NCBI GenBank assembly: GCA_045588575.1
Contig: JAZNEJ010000005.1
Location: forward strand, 121,633-185,632
DNA from: RGIG5299 sp045588575
Lineage (GTDB): Bacteria > Bacillota > Clostridia > Oscillospirales > RGIG5299
Direction: 5' to 3'
Length of the DNA stretch: 64,000 nucleotides
Position numbers and translations under genes: made by a program. Below the pieces are notes generated by a model. That model was not told the DNA's origin and made no database searches. It worked only from the letters and a program-made list of their open reading frames with translations. Of this stretch, positions 25,382 through 35,127 are shown piece after piece. Each line of letters opens with the position of its first letter. Positions within the stretch are counted from its first letter, which is position 1.

Positions 25382-27595
25382 ATGGCAAAAGGGATATCGA
25401 AACCGCTTTACAAAAGAGTTTTCTTTATTAGAACTATTGCTGTTTTTGTGCTGTTCGCCGTTTTAATTATTCGTCTTTTCGATTTACAAATACTTAAACA
25501 CGACGAATATGAAAAGCTTGCAATAAGTCAGCAGACCGCCGTTATTTCGGTTGAGGCAAGCCGCGGAACCATTTACGACAGAAACGGCACCGCAATTGCC
25601 GAATCGGCAACGGCTTATAAGGTTTACATAGTTCCCAATAAAGTTCCCGAAGCAAAAAAACAACTCGTTGTAGACGGTCTTTCGGAAATTTTAAACGAAA
25701 GCAAAGAGAAAATACAAAAAGCGGTAGATACCAACACGAGTTACGTTTCTGTTGCAAGAAGAATTGAACCCGACGTTGCAACGGCGGTAAGAAACTTTAT
25801 AAAAGAAAACGAGCTTAACCTTTGCATAAACGTTACCGACGACCCCAAGCGTTATTATCCCTTCGGAAGCTTTGCATCGCACGTTATAGGCTTTGTTGGA
25901 GACGACAATCAGGGATTATACGGCGTTGAAGCGCAGTACGATGGCATTTTGTCGGGAACTCCCGGAAGAATAATAACAGTTAAGGCATCGGGCTCAAGCT
26001 CCTACTTAATTCCTTACGATTACGAGATGTATATAGAACCCGAAAACGGAAATTCACTCGTCTTAACCATAGACAGAACGGTGCAATATACTCTTGAAAA
26101 TTATTTAAGAGAATATCAGGAACAAAACGGTTCGCAAAACAGAAGTGCAAGCGTAATAATGAACGTTAAAACGGGCGAAATTCTCGCAATGGCAACAATG
26201 CCCGATTTCGATTTAAACGAGCCGTTCACCTTAACCGATTTTTATCAGGCAAAACTTGAAGAAGATAATAAAAATCACACCGATTTACTCTACGAAATGT
26301 GGAGAAATAAGGTTGTTTCCGAAATATACGAGCCGGGCTCGGTTTTCAAAACGGTTACCGCGTCGGCGGCGCTTGAGCTTGACTGCTGTAATCCCGAGCA
26401 TCGTTTCTATTGCCCCGGTTACCATATGGTAGGTAAGGTTAAAATAAGATGTGCCAGAAGAACGGGACACGGCGACGTAAGCTTTAGCGAAGCGCTTGGT
26501 TATTCCTGTAACCCCAGCTTTATGAAGATTGCCGAGCTTATCGGAAACGATAATATGTATAATTACGTAAAAAGCATAGGTATCGGCGGAAAAACGGGAA
26601 TAGACCTTCCCTCCGAAGAAGCGGGCTTCTTCTTTACAAGAAGCAACTACAACGCAACCGAACTTGCAACCTCTTCTTTCGGACAGCAGTTTAAGGTTTC
26701 TATGATACAAATGCTTCAAATCGTTTCATCCTTTGCAAACGACGGAAAAATGGTAACTCCTCACGTTGTTAAAGAGGTGCTTTCTCCTGACGGAAGCGTT
26801 ATTGAAACCAAAGGAACAAACGAGGTTAAACAAATAGTAAGCGCCGAAACCGCCGCAGAGGTTTTAAAAATGATGGTTGGCGTTGTTGAAAGCGGTACCG
26901 GCGGAAACGCCAAGGTTGCGGGCTACGTAATTGCAGGTAAATCGGGAACGAGTGAAAAGCTTGATAAAAGAAACGAAAACGGCGAGGTTTACCTTTACGT
27001 TAACTCCTTCTTAAGCATTGCTCCCGCAGACGACCCCGAAATAGCCATCTTGACTATTTTCGACGAGCCTATTGATTATTCGGCGGCAAACTATTACAGC
27101 TCACCCGCAAGATTTAACAAAACGGTTTTAACAACGGTTTTGCCTTATCTCGGCTTTGAGCCTAACAAAACGGCAGATACCAACACTATAAAAGTGGGAA
27201 ACTACGTAGGACAAAGCGTTTCCGAAAGTAAAAAAGCAATAACGGAGCTCGGTCTTAACGTTAAGGTTATAGGCACGGGCGACGAAATTAAATATCAGCT
27301 TCCCAAAAGAGGCGAAAAGGTTGAAAAAAATACAACGGTAACTCTTTATACCACAAGCGTTGAGTCGATAAAAGCCGTTGAAGTGCCTGATGTTACCGGC
27401 AAAACTCTTGAAGAAGCAAGAAAAATTTTAAATGAAAAAGGATTTAATATAAAGCTCAAGGAAAATTACACCGACCTTAAAAACGTTATCGTCGGCAAGC
27501 AGTTTCCGGAGGCAAACGAAGTTAAAATGGCAGGCGATATAGTAACGCTCGAGCTTTTCTATAAAACCGACGATTACGACAGCGTATTTGATTAA
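25382..27595 (+). CDS. ftsI: Penicillin-binding protein 2 (FtsI/SpoVD type) with two PASTA domains
   Basis: A 737-residue septal peptidoglycan transpeptidase. One N-terminal membrane helix (about residues 15-35) is followed by the pedestal domain. The catalytic set is S320-V-F-K323, S375-C-N377 and K520-S-G-T523. Two PASTA repeats end the protein (about 600-665 and 670-732), the second starting EVPDVTGKTLEEARKIL. The cluster has only this one such gene, where B. subtilis has pbpB and spoVD, so it may serve vegetative division, sporulation or both. Confidence 0.93.
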   Translation: MAKGISKPLYKRVFFIRTIAVFVLFAVLIIRLFDLQILKHDEYEKLAISQQTAVISVEASRGTIYDRNGTAIAESATAYKVYIVPNKVPEAKKQLVVDGLSEILNESKEKIQKAVDTNTSYVSVARRIEPDVATAVRNFIKENELNLCINVTDDPKRYYPFGSFASHVIGFVGDDNQGLYGVEAQYDGILSGTPGRIITVKASGSSSYLIPYDYEMYIEPENGNSLVLTIDRTVQYTLENYLREYQEQNGSQNRSASVIMNVKTGEILAMATMPDFDLNEPFTLTDFYQAKLEEDNKNHTDLLYEMWRNKVVSEIYEPGSVFKTVTASAALELDCCNPEHRFYCPGYHMVGKVKIRCARRTGHGDVSFSEALGYSCNPSFMKIAELIGNDNMYNYVKSIGIGGKTGIDLPSEEAGFFFTRSNYNATELATSSFGQQFKVSMIQMLQIVSSFANDGKMVTPHVVKEVLSPDGSVIETKGTNEVKQIVSAETAAEVLKMMVGVVESGTGGNAKVAGYVIAGKSGTSEKLDKRNENGEVYLYVNSFLSIAPADDPEIAILTIFDEPIDYSAANYYSSPARFNKTVLTTVLPYLGFEPNKTADTNTIKVGNYVGQSVSESKKAITELGLNVKVIGTGDEIKYQLPKRGEKVEKNTTVTLYTTSVESIKAVEVPDVTGKTLEEARKILNEKGFNIKLKENYTDLKNVIVGKQFPEANEVKMAGDIVTLELFYKTDDYDSVFD

Positions 27596-27617
27596 TTTTT
27601 AAAACGGGGTGCATCCA

Positions 27618-29039
27618 ATGAAGCTTTCAATGCTTTTAAAGGATGTCGAAGTGCTGTCAGCCTATAACGGCGACAGGGAAGTTATAAAAATTGCGGAAAA
27701 ATCAAACGAAGCAACGCCGAATTCGCTTTTTATTTTCACTGAAAGCGGAAAACCCGAATATTTAAGCGAGGCAAGAAAAAACGGCGCGCTTATAATATCG
27801 GAAAAAGCTGACGGTGCCGATATAACGGTTGAAAATGCCGTTACGGCAAGAAATATTATTTGGCGAAATTTTTATAATTCACCCAATGAAAAGCTTTCGC
27901 TTTTTGGAGTAACGGGAACAAACGGAAAAACCACCGTTACTTATCTTACAAGACATATTTTTGAAAATGCAGGCAAAAAAACGGGAGTTATAGGAACTGT
28001 TTGCAATATTACGGGTGATGAAAATTCGCCGTCTTTGCAAACAACACCGGGCGCGTCGGAGCTTTACCGCCTTTTTTCAAAAATGAACTCAAACAGACTA
28101 ACCGAGGTTTGCATGGAGGTTTCCTCTCACTCGCTTGAACAGGGAAGAGTCGACGGCCTTAAATTTAAGGCGGGAGCCTTCACAAACCTTACGAGAGACC
28201 ATTTGGACTATCATAAAACAATGAAAAGCTATTTGGAATCGAAGCTTAAATTCGTTTCAATGTGCGAAGGATTTGCGGTAAATGCCGACGACCCGAACGC
28301 AAGCTTTTTCATTGAAGAAGCAAATAAACATAATGTAAAGGTTTTAACCTATTCACTTGTTTCTCCTTTTGCCGATTTAACGGCTGAAAAGCTTTTTTTA
28401 ACAAAAGAAAAAACAAGCTTTGTTGTTAAGCTTGGAGAAGACGAGGCAAAAACCGAAATAAATATCCCGGGCAGATTTTCGGTTTATAACGCTCTAACGG
28501 CAATTTCACTCGCAATTCTTGCGGGAATACCGCTTAAAGATGCTGCAAAACATATTGCATCTGCCGAAGGCATTAAGGGCAGAATGGAAAAAATAAAGGC
28601 AAAAAACGGAGCCACGGTTATAATTGATTACGCTCACACTCCCGACGGCCTTGAAAAAGTGTTGCTTACTTTAAAAGATATTAAGGGAAAAGGAAAGCTC
28701 ATTACTGTTTTCGGATGCGGCGGGGACCGCGACAGCACAAAACGTCCAATAATGGGAAAAATAGCGGCAACTTATTCCGATATGGTAATAGTAACCTCCG
28801 ATAATCCGAGAAGCGAAAACCCTTACGATATAATAGGTGATATAATAAAAGGCTCTGTGGGAATGAAAACTCCGCACCTCATAATTGAAGACAGAAAAAC
28901 GGCAATAAAAACCGCAATGTCAAACGCCAAACAAAACGATATAGTTTTACTTGCGGGCAAGGGCCATGAAACCTATCAGATATTAAAAGATAAAACGATA
29001 AATTTCGATGAAAGAGATATAATTAAGGCATATATTTGA
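27618..29039 (+). CDS. murE: UDP-MurNAc-tripeptide synthetase (meso-diaminopimelate type)
   Basis: It adds the third residue of the wall peptide. It has 473 residues from the ATG at 27618, six bases after GGGGTG; the GTG at 27609 overlaps that site. The ATP loop is GVTGTNGKTTV, and substrate elements TTPGA and EVSSHSLEQGR are present. The selectivity motif is DNPRSENP, typical of enzymes that add meso-diaminopimelate rather than lysine. The GHETYQ stretch ends the C-terminal domain. Confidence 0.96.
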   Translation: MKLSMLLKDVEVLSAYNGDREVIKIAEKSNEATPNSLFIFTESGKPEYLSEARKNGALIISEKADGADITVENAVTARNIIWRNFYNSPNEKLSLFGVTGTNGKTTVTYLTRHIFENAGKKTGVIGTVCNITGDENSPSLQTTPGASELYRLFSKMNSNRLTEVCMEVSSHSLEQGRVDGLKFKAGAFTNLTRDHLDYHKTMKSYLESKLKFVSMCEGFAVNADDPNASFFIEEANKHNVKVLTYSLVSPFADLTAEKLFLTKEKTSFVVKLGEDEAKTEINIPGRFSVYNALTAISLAILAGIPLKDAAKHIASAEGIKGRMEKIKAKNGATVIIDYAHTPDGLEKVLLTLKDIKGKGKLITVFGCGGDRDSTKRPIMGKIAATYSDMVIVTSDNPRSENPYDIIGDIIKGSVGMKTPHLIIEDRKTAIKTAMSNAKQNDIVLLAGKGHETYQILKDKTINFDERDIIKAYI

Positions 29040-29063
29040 AGACAAAAGGGATGATTAAGCAAG

Positions 29064-30455
29064 ATGGAAAGATTAACAGCAATCGAAATAGCAAAAATGA
29101 CGGGCGGAAAACTCGTTTTCGGAAATCCGCTTACAGAATGTGTTAATGCGGAAATAGATTCCCGCCGTGTTAAAGAAGAATTTGTCTTTTTTGCAATTAA
29201 AGGAAGCGTAACCGACGGACATTTATTTATAGAAAGCGCAGTTTCAAACGGCGCAACCGTTATTGTAATAGAAAAGCCCTTTGAAACGTTAAATCTTTCC
29301 AATAAAGCAAAAGAGGCGGCTTATATTGAGGTTCTTTCGGGAGAAAGGGCATTAGGCGCTCTTGCTCTTGCTTACAGAATACAATATCAAATTCCCATTA
29401 TAGGCGTTACCGGAAGCGTTGGAAAAACCACAACCAAGGAAATGATTTACGCGGTAATGTCGGAAAAATGCAAAACTTTAAAAAGCGAAGGTAATTTTAA
29501 CAGCGAAACGGGACTTCCTATTTCGGTTTTAAAAATAACCAACGAAGATAAAGCGGCGGTTTTGGAAATGGGAATGGACGCGGCAGGCGAAATAGATTAT
29601 CTCACTAAAATAGCACGTCCCACGGTCGGCGTAATAACCAATATAGGAATATCTCATATTGAAACGCTCGGCAGCCGAAAAAACATACTCAAAGCAAAGC
29701 TCGAAATTCAAAACGGACTCGGCGCCGACGGCACGATGGTTTTGAATGCCGATGACGAAATGCTTTTCAATGCAGGTGAGCTTATAATGCACCCCGCAAT
29801 TTATTACGGTATTGAAAATAAAAAAGCAAGCTACCGCGCGGAGAATATAAGATATTATGATGATAAAACGGAATTCACCGTTGTAACTCCTTATGAAAAA
29901 TTTGAAGCGGCGATAAACGCTCCCGGAAAGCATAACGTTTTAAACGCTCTTGCCGCAACCGTTGCGGGATATCTTTCGGGACTTACCACCAAAGAAATAG
30001 TAAAAGGCCTTTTGGCGTTTAAAACCGAAAAAATGCGTCAAACAATATACAAGTTCGAAGACTTTACAGTTATGGAAGACTGCTATAATGCGAGTCCCGA
30101 CAGTATGAACGCCGCTTTTGAGGTTATAAAAAACAGAAAAGAAAAAAGAAAAATTGCGGTTTTGGCAGATATGCTTGAGCTTGGAGATGAAACCGAAAAG
30201 CATCATTTTGAAACGGGAAAAAACGCCGCAAACGCTCTTGATAAAATTATTTGCTACGGTAGCTTGGGCGAAAAAATAGCCGAGGGCGCAAACTCGGTAA
30301 AAGAAGGCGTTGCCGTTTTTGTTAAAACGTCGGACGAGGCGGCAAAGCTTCTTGCCGAAACGGTTTTGGCAGGCGATGTAATTCTTTTCAAAGCAAGCCG
30401 AGGAATGAAAGCCGAAGAATGTATTATAAAATTTAAGGAAAGTGTGAAAAAATAA
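29064..30455 (+). CDS. murF: UDP-MurNAc-tripeptide-D-alanyl-D-alanine ligase
   Basis: It attaches D-Ala-D-Ala to the tripeptide nucleotide, completing the cytoplasmic precursor. It has 463 residues. The ATP loop is GVTGSVGKTTTKEM, followed by NFNSETGLP and the conserved EMGMDAAGEI. DCYNASPDSMNAA is the C-terminal-domain signature. The ddl gene supplying D-Ala-D-Ala is not in the window. Its stop overlaps the mraY ATG by one base. Confidence 0.96.
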   Translation: MERLTAIEIAKMTGGKLVFGNPLTECVNAEIDSRRVKEEFVFFAIKGSVTDGHLFIESAVSNGATVIVIEKPFETLNLSNKAKEAAYIEVLSGERALGALALAYRIQYQIPIIGVTGSVGKTTTKEMIYAVMSEKCKTLKSEGNFNSETGLPISVLKITNEDKAAVLEMGMDAAGEIDYLTKIARPTVGVITNIGISHIETLGSRKNILKAKLEIQNGLGADGTMVLNADDEMLFNAGELIMHPAIYYGIENKKASYRAENIRYYDDKTEFTVVTPYEKFEAAINAPGKHNVLNALAATVAGYLSGLTTKEIVKGLLAFKTEKMRQTIYKFEDFTVMEDCYNASPDSMNAAFEVIKNRKEKRKIAVLADMLELGDETEKHHFETGKNAANALDKIICYGSLGEKIAEGANSVKEGVAVFVKTSDEAAKLLAETVLAGDVILFKASRGMKAEECIIKFKESVKK

Positions 30456-31438
30456 TGTCGAGTATGTTGTTTGTGCTTTTGGCACTTTTGGTTTCATTTG
30501 CAATAACGGCAGTTATTTGCCCGTTTGCAATACCTTTTTTAAGAAAAGTTAAATTCGGACAAACAATTTTAGAAGAAGGCCCCAAATGGCATCAGAGCAA
30601 AAAGGGAACTCCCACAATGGGCGGCTTGGTTTTTATCTTTGCCTACGTTGCCTCGGCGCTGCTTTTCTCAATGAATACGATAAAACTCGGAAACTTTTCG
30701 GTTTTGGGAATTGTTGTGGGCTCGCTTCTTTTCGGCTTAATTGGTTTTGCCGACGATTTTATTAAGGTTGTTAAAAAGCAAAATCAGGGCCTTACGGTAT
30801 CTCAAAAATTTGTTTTACAGTTTTTGTTTGCCGCCGCTTTTGTAATATTTATGGCGTCAATGGGATATACTTCAACAAGTATAAGACTTCCGTTTACCGA
30901 GTATATGCTCGACCTTGGCCTTTTCTACTATCCCATTACAATAGTGGTAATAGTATTTATAACAAACAGCTTTAACCTTGCCGACGGTGTAGACGGCTTA
31001 CTTGCATCGGAAAGCATTCCCGCTCTCGCCGTTTTAGCACTTATTGCGCTTTCGCTCGGCTCGGATGATACCGCAATAATGATATGCGGACTTATAGGCG
31101 GCCTTTTCGGCTTCCTCATTTTCAATATAAATCCCGCAAAGGTATTTATGGGAGATACCGGCTCACTCTTTATCGGCGCAGTTTTCGCAATGTCGGGCGT
31201 GGCGCTTAACTTAACGCTTCTCCTTTTCGTAGCCGGTATTATGATAGTTTTCGAAAGCGTTTCCGTTATGCTTCAGGTATTTTACTATAAAGTAACCCAC
31301 GGAAAACGTCTTTTCAAAATGTCGCCCATTCACCATCATTTTGAAATGTGCAATTGGAGCGAAAATAAAATAGTTATGGTTTTCACCACCGTAACCTTTG
31401 TTGCATCGTTTATTTCATTTATAATATTCAAAGTTTGA
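30455..31438 (+). CDS. mraY: Phospho-N-acetylmuramoyl-pentapeptide transferase
   Basis: This integral membrane enzyme makes lipid I from UDP-MurNAc-pentapeptide and undecaprenyl phosphate. It has 327 residues and about ten membrane helices. Active-site stretches are FADDFIKV near residue 105, NSFNLADGVDGL near 175 and FMGDTGSLFIG near 230, with the C-terminal MSPIHHHFE. The expected next gene, murD, is missing. Confidence 0.97.
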   Translation: MSSMLFVLLALLVSFAITAVICPFAIPFLRKVKFGQTILEEGPKWHQSKKGTPTMGGLVFIFAYVASALLFSMNTIKLGNFSVLGIVVGSLLFGLIGFADDFIKVVKKQNQGLTVSQKFVLQFLFAAAFVIFMASMGYTSTSIRLPFTEYMLDLGLFYYPITIVVIVFITNSFNLADGVDGLLASESIPALAVLALIALSLGSDDTAIMICGLIGGLFGFLIFNINPAKVFMGDTGSLFIGAVFAMSGVALNLTLLLFVAGIMIVFESVSVMLQVFYYKVTHGKRLFKMSPIHHHFEMCNWSENKIVMVFTTVTFVASFISFIIFKV

Positions 31439-31473
31439 TTCATTTTAAAAAAACAGGGAAAGGAGCCGAAAAA

Positions 31474-32688
31474 ATGCAAGACGAAACAAGCAGCCTTAAA
31501 AAGAAAGAAATACTCAAAAAACAAAACGTTGCCAAAATGAAGGCAAAGGCGGAATTTTCAACGGCTCCCGTCTCAATGAAGCTTTGGATAAAAGGGCTTC
31601 CTGCCGACAACGTTTTTATGATTTTGGTATTTACACTCCTTGCAATAGGTCTTGTTATGGTTTTTTCTGCAAGCTTTGTTTGGGGCTTTTACCAAAACGG
31701 CGGCGATAGCTATTTTTACATTAAAAAGCAGCTTGGTTTTGCAGTGTTAGGCGTTGGAGGAATGCTTGCGATTTCAAGGCTTAACTATAATTGGCTGAGA
31801 TTCGTTGCATACGCAGCTTATCTTGGCTCAATAGGCTTACTTGTTGTTGCTCTTTTTGTCGGTAACGGGGACGTAAACCGTTGGATAACCATTTTCGGCA
31901 TAACACTTCAGCCCTCCGAGTTTGCAAAGCTCGGCACGGTTCTTTGCCTTTCTCTATATATGGCTGTAAATTACAATAAAATGAACAGTTTTATTTGGGG
32001 ATTTTTGGTTCCCGTGGGAATAGTTGGCGTGCCTGCGCTTCTCACCGTTATAGAACCTCACCTTTCGGGTGCGCTTATTATCGTTGCAATTGGAGCTGTA
32101 ATGATGATTGTAGGCGGCTCAAAATTAAGATATTTTGCGGCATTGGGAGTGCCGACTGCGGCGTTGGGCGGTCTTATGCTTTGGTTAAAGGGCAACTATA
32201 TGCTCGACCGAATTAAAATATGGCTCGACCCGTTTGCAGACCCCCTCGGCGGCGGATTCCAAACAATTCAAAGCCTTTATGCAATAGGCTCGGGCGGTCT
32301 TTTCGGCTTAGGTCTCGGAAAATCACGTCAAAAATATCTTTATATACCCGAACCGCAAAACGACTTTATTTTTGCAATAGTTTGTGAAGAACTCGGATTT
32401 ATAGGAGCCTTGATTATTATCGTATTATTTGCCGTATTGATATACAGAGGCTTTAAAATAGCAATGAATGCGCCCGATAAATTCGGATTTTTCCTCGTTG
32501 TCGGCATAATGACAAGAATAGCCGTGCAGGTATTTGCCAATATAGCGGTTGTAACGAATACGCTTCCCAACACGGGAATTTCGTTGCCGTTTTTTAGCTA
32601 CGGCGGCACGTCGCTTCTCGTTTTGCTTTGTGAAATGGGAATAGTTTTATCGGTTTCAAGATATTCAAGATTAAATAAAAATCAGTAA
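31474..32688 (+). CDS. ftsW: Peptidoglycan polymerase FtsW/SpoVE (SEDS family)
   Basis: A 404-residue SEDS glycosyltransferase that polymerises lipid II with its partner transpeptidase. Ten membrane helices follow a charged N-terminal tail of about 45 residues (KKKEILKKQNVAKMKAKAE), which is longer than usual. Hallmarks are GDVNRWI, QPSEFAKLG, QNDFIFAIVCEELGF and NTLPNTGISLPFFSYGG. The ATG at 31474 follows AAAGGAG; a TTG at 31435 overlapping mraY is rejected. Confidence 0.95.
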   Translation: MQDETSSLKKKEILKKQNVAKMKAKAEFSTAPVSMKLWIKGLPADNVFMILVFTLLAIGLVMVFSASFVWGFYQNGGDSYFYIKKQLGFAVLGVGGMLAISRLNYNWLRFVAYAAYLGSIGLLVVALFVGNGDVNRWITIFGITLQPSEFAKLGTVLCLSLYMAVNYNKMNSFIWGFLVPVGIVGVPALLTVIEPHLSGALIIVAIGAVMMIVGGSKLRYFAALGVPTAALGGLMLWLKGNYMLDRIKIWLDPFADPLGGGFQTIQSLYAIGSGGLFGLGLGKSRQKYLYIPEPQNDFIFAIVCEELGFIGALIIIVLFAVLIYRGFKIAMNAPDKFGFFLVVGIMTRIAVQVFANIAVVTNTLPNTGISLPFFSYGGTSLLVLLCEMGIVLSVSRYSRLNKNQ

Positions 32689-32708
32689 AAGAAAGGGAGA
32701 ATGCTAAA

Positions 32709-33800
32709 ATGAAGGTTATAATGGCGGCAGGCGGCACGGGCGGACATATCTATCCTGCCATTGCAATTGCCGACGAACTTAAAAGACGCTATAATGCCGA
32801 AATTCTCTTTGTCGGTCAAAAAAACAGGCTTGAAGCAACCTTGGTGCCTAAGGCAGGCTACGAGATAACCTTTATTCGCTCTGGCATTTTTCACAGAAAA
32901 AATCTCATTAAAAATATAAGAAGCGTTTACCGCTTTAGCAAAGCGCTTTGCAAATCAAGAAAAATAGTAAAAGAATTCAAACCCGATATAGTTATAGGCA
33001 CGGGCGGATATATAAGTGCGCCTACCGTTATGGCGGCACAGCAACTCGGCATAAAAACTGTAATACACGAGCAAAACGCCTTTTTGGGTATTGCAACGAG
33101 AACGGTTTCAAAAAAGGCCGACGTGCTGTTTTTAAGCTTTGATAAAAATGCAAACAACGCAATTGCGAATAAAACGGTTGTAACGGGAAATCCCGTAAGA
33201 GCCGATTTTCTTAAAGGAAACAAGGAAACGGCTCGAAAAAACCTTAAAATAGATGCCAGACCTTTAATTTACATATCGGGAGGTTCTCAGGGCTCGGGCA
33301 AAATAAACTATTCGCTTATTGATTTTCTTGAACAAAAAGAAAACAGAGAAAGCTATAATATAATTCTTTCAACGGGCACGCAGTATTACGACCAAATAAT
33401 TGAAGAAATAAACAAAAGAAATATAGAACTTTCGAGCAATATAAGAATAATACCCTATGCAGATAACGTGCCTGAAATTATGACGGCATCCGACCTTGCA
33501 ATAGCAAGAAGCGGCGCAATAACGCTTGCCGAAATTGCATTTATGGGACTTCCTTCAATTTTAATTCCTTCACCTAACGTAACAGATAATCATCAGTATT
33601 TTAATGCGAAGGCTTTTTCCGATGCCAATGCGGCAGTGTTAATAACCGAGGATGATTTTAGCAGCAACAGCCTCGAAAAAGCGCTTTCGGAAATCTTCGG
33701 CAGAGAAAACGGGCTTGCAAAAATGTCTAAATCGGCATTAACTCTCGCAAAGCCCAACGCACTTAAAGATATTGTTGACGAAATAGAAAAGCTTCTTTAA
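32709..33800 (+). CDS. murG: UDP-GlcNAc:lipid I N-acetylglucosaminyltransferase
   Basis: It converts lipid I to lipid II on the inner face of the membrane. A 363-residue GT-B enzyme. The N-terminal glycine loop is AAGGTGGHIYPA (residues 5-16), the second loop is ISGGSQGSGKIN, and the donor site motif is RSGAITLAEIAFMGLPSILIP. HEQNAFLG is also diagnostic. It lies 20 bp after ftsW, as usual in Gram-positives. Confidence 0.97.
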   Translation: MKVIMAAGGTGGHIYPAIAIADELKRRYNAEILFVGQKNRLEATLVPKAGYEITFIRSGIFHRKNLIKNIRSVYRFSKALCKSRKIVKEFKPDIVIGTGGYISAPTVMAAQQLGIKTVIHEQNAFLGIATRTVSKKADVLFLSFDKNANNAIANKTVVTGNPVRADFLKGNKETARKNLKIDARPLIYISGGSQGSGKINYSLIDFLEQKENRESYNIILSTGTQYYDQIIEEINKRNIELSSNIRIIPYADNVPEIMTASDLAIARSGAITLAEIAFMGLPSILIPSPNVTDNHQYFNAKAFSDANAAVLITEDDFSSNSLEKALSEIFGRENGLAKMSKSALTLAKPNALKDIVDEIEKLL

Positions 33801-33815
33801 TTCACCGAAACAATT

Positions 33816-33851
33816 CGTTTGCATAAAATATAGCATAAGGGTATGCAAACG
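33816..33851 (+). promoter_or_regulatory. Hairpin just upstream of the murA ribosome site
   Basis: CGTTTGCATA (33816-33825) and TATGCAAACG (33842-33851) form a perfect 10-bp stem around a 16-base loop. The 3' arm touches the murA RBS (GGAGGGTG). There is no T run, so attenuation or control of murA translation is possible. Confidence 0.5.
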
Positions 33852-33862
33852 GAGGGTGAAAA

Positions 33863-35113
33863 ATGACAAAATTATATATAGAGGGCGGCAAGCGTCTTGA
33901 AGGTATAGTTAAAATACAGGGCGCTAAAAACAGTATATTACCCATATTGGCCGCAACAGTTATTGCCGAGGGAGAAAGCGTTATTGAAAACTGCCCTATG
34001 ATAGATGATACCGATGCGGCAATAGAAATTTTAAAACGCTTGGGCTGCTACGTAAGCCGAGAAAGCGGCGTAATAACCGTTAATGCCGATAACGTTTCGA
34101 GCTACGAAATAGAAGATAATCTTATGCGAAAAATGCGCTCCTCGGTTATTTTTTTGGGAGCAATTCTTGCAAGAACGGGAAAAGCAAGAATAAGTATGCC
34201 GGGCGGATGCGAGCTTGGTCCAAGGCCCATAGACCTACATCTTGATGCTCTTAAAAAGCTCGGAACGAAGATAGAAGACGATAGAGGATATCTCGAATGC
34301 TCGTGTCCCGCAGGGCTTAAAGGCGCAGAAATAAATTTGAGTTTCCCGAGCGTTGGAGCAACCGAAAACATAATGCTTGCCGCAGTAACCGCAAAAGGAA
34401 AAACGGTTATAACAAATGCGGCGAGAGAACCTGAAATAGACGACCTTAAAAACTTTTTAAATGCAATGGGAGCAAAAATAACCTCTGAAGGCGGTCAAAT
34501 GGTAATTGAAGGGGTAAAAAAGCTATATCCCGTGGTTCACAGAGTAATACCCGACAGAATAGTTGCCTCTACATATCTTGCGGCAATAGCAATAACGGGC
34601 GGAAAGGGTAAGCTTATAGGCGTTAATCCGCTTCATTTTTCTTCTGTTTTGGCAACGCTTTCAGATGCGGGCGTTAATCTTCGCTGGGACGAAAACGGTG
34701 TTGAAATAAAAACGAACGGTAGGCTTAACGCAATAAGAAATTTAAGAACAATGCCATATCCGGGCTTTCCAACCGATGCCCAAGCTCCTTTAATGGCGCT
34801 TTTTTCAACGGCAAAGGGAAACAGCGTTTTCGTTGAAACTATTTTTGAAAATCGCTTTAAGCACGTAAACGAGCTTGTAAGAATGGGAGCAAAAATAACG
34901 GTTTCCGATAGGGTGGCGGTTGTTGAGGGCGTTTCAAAGCTAAAAGGTGCAAAGGTTGAAAGCACCGATTTGCGTGGCGGTGCGGCGCTTTTGGTGGCGG
35001 CTTTGGCGGCCGACGGCGAAACCGAAATAGATAAGGTTTATCACATAGACCGAGGCTATGAATTTATAGAAGGAAATTTATCATCGCTGGGAGCGATAAT
35101 AAAAAGAAGATAA
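33863..35113 (+). CDS. murA: UDP-N-acetylglucosamine 1-carboxyvinyltransferase
   Basis: It adds enolpyruvate to UDP-GlcNAc, the first committed step of peptidoglycan synthesis. It has 416 residues. The catalytic, fosfomycin-sensitive cysteine is Cys116 in SMPGGCELGPRPIDLH. QGAKNSILPI at the N terminus and GFPTDAQAPLMAL are family hallmarks. murB is often found at this place in Bacillus; here murA fills the slot between murG and ftsQ. Confidence 0.97.
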   Translation: MTKLYIEGGKRLEGIVKIQGAKNSILPILAATVIAEGESVIENCPMIDDTDAAIEILKRLGCYVSRESGVITVNADNVSSYEIEDNLMRKMRSSVIFLGAILARTGKARISMPGGCELGPRPIDLHLDALKKLGTKIEDDRGYLECSCPAGLKGAEINLSFPSVGATENIMLAAVTAKGKTVITNAAREPEIDDLKNFLNAMGAKITSEGGQMVIEGVKKLYPVVHRVIPDRIVASTYLAAIAITGGKGKLIGVNPLHFSSVLATLSDAGVNLRWDENGVEIKTNGRLNAIRNLRTMPYPGFPTDAQAPLMALFSTAKGNSVFVETIFENRFKHVNELVRMGAKITVSDRVAVVEGVSKLKGAKVESTDLRGGAALLVAALAADGETEIDKVYHIDRGYEFIEGNLSSLGAIIKRR

Positions 35114-35127
35114 AACGGAGAAAAGCG

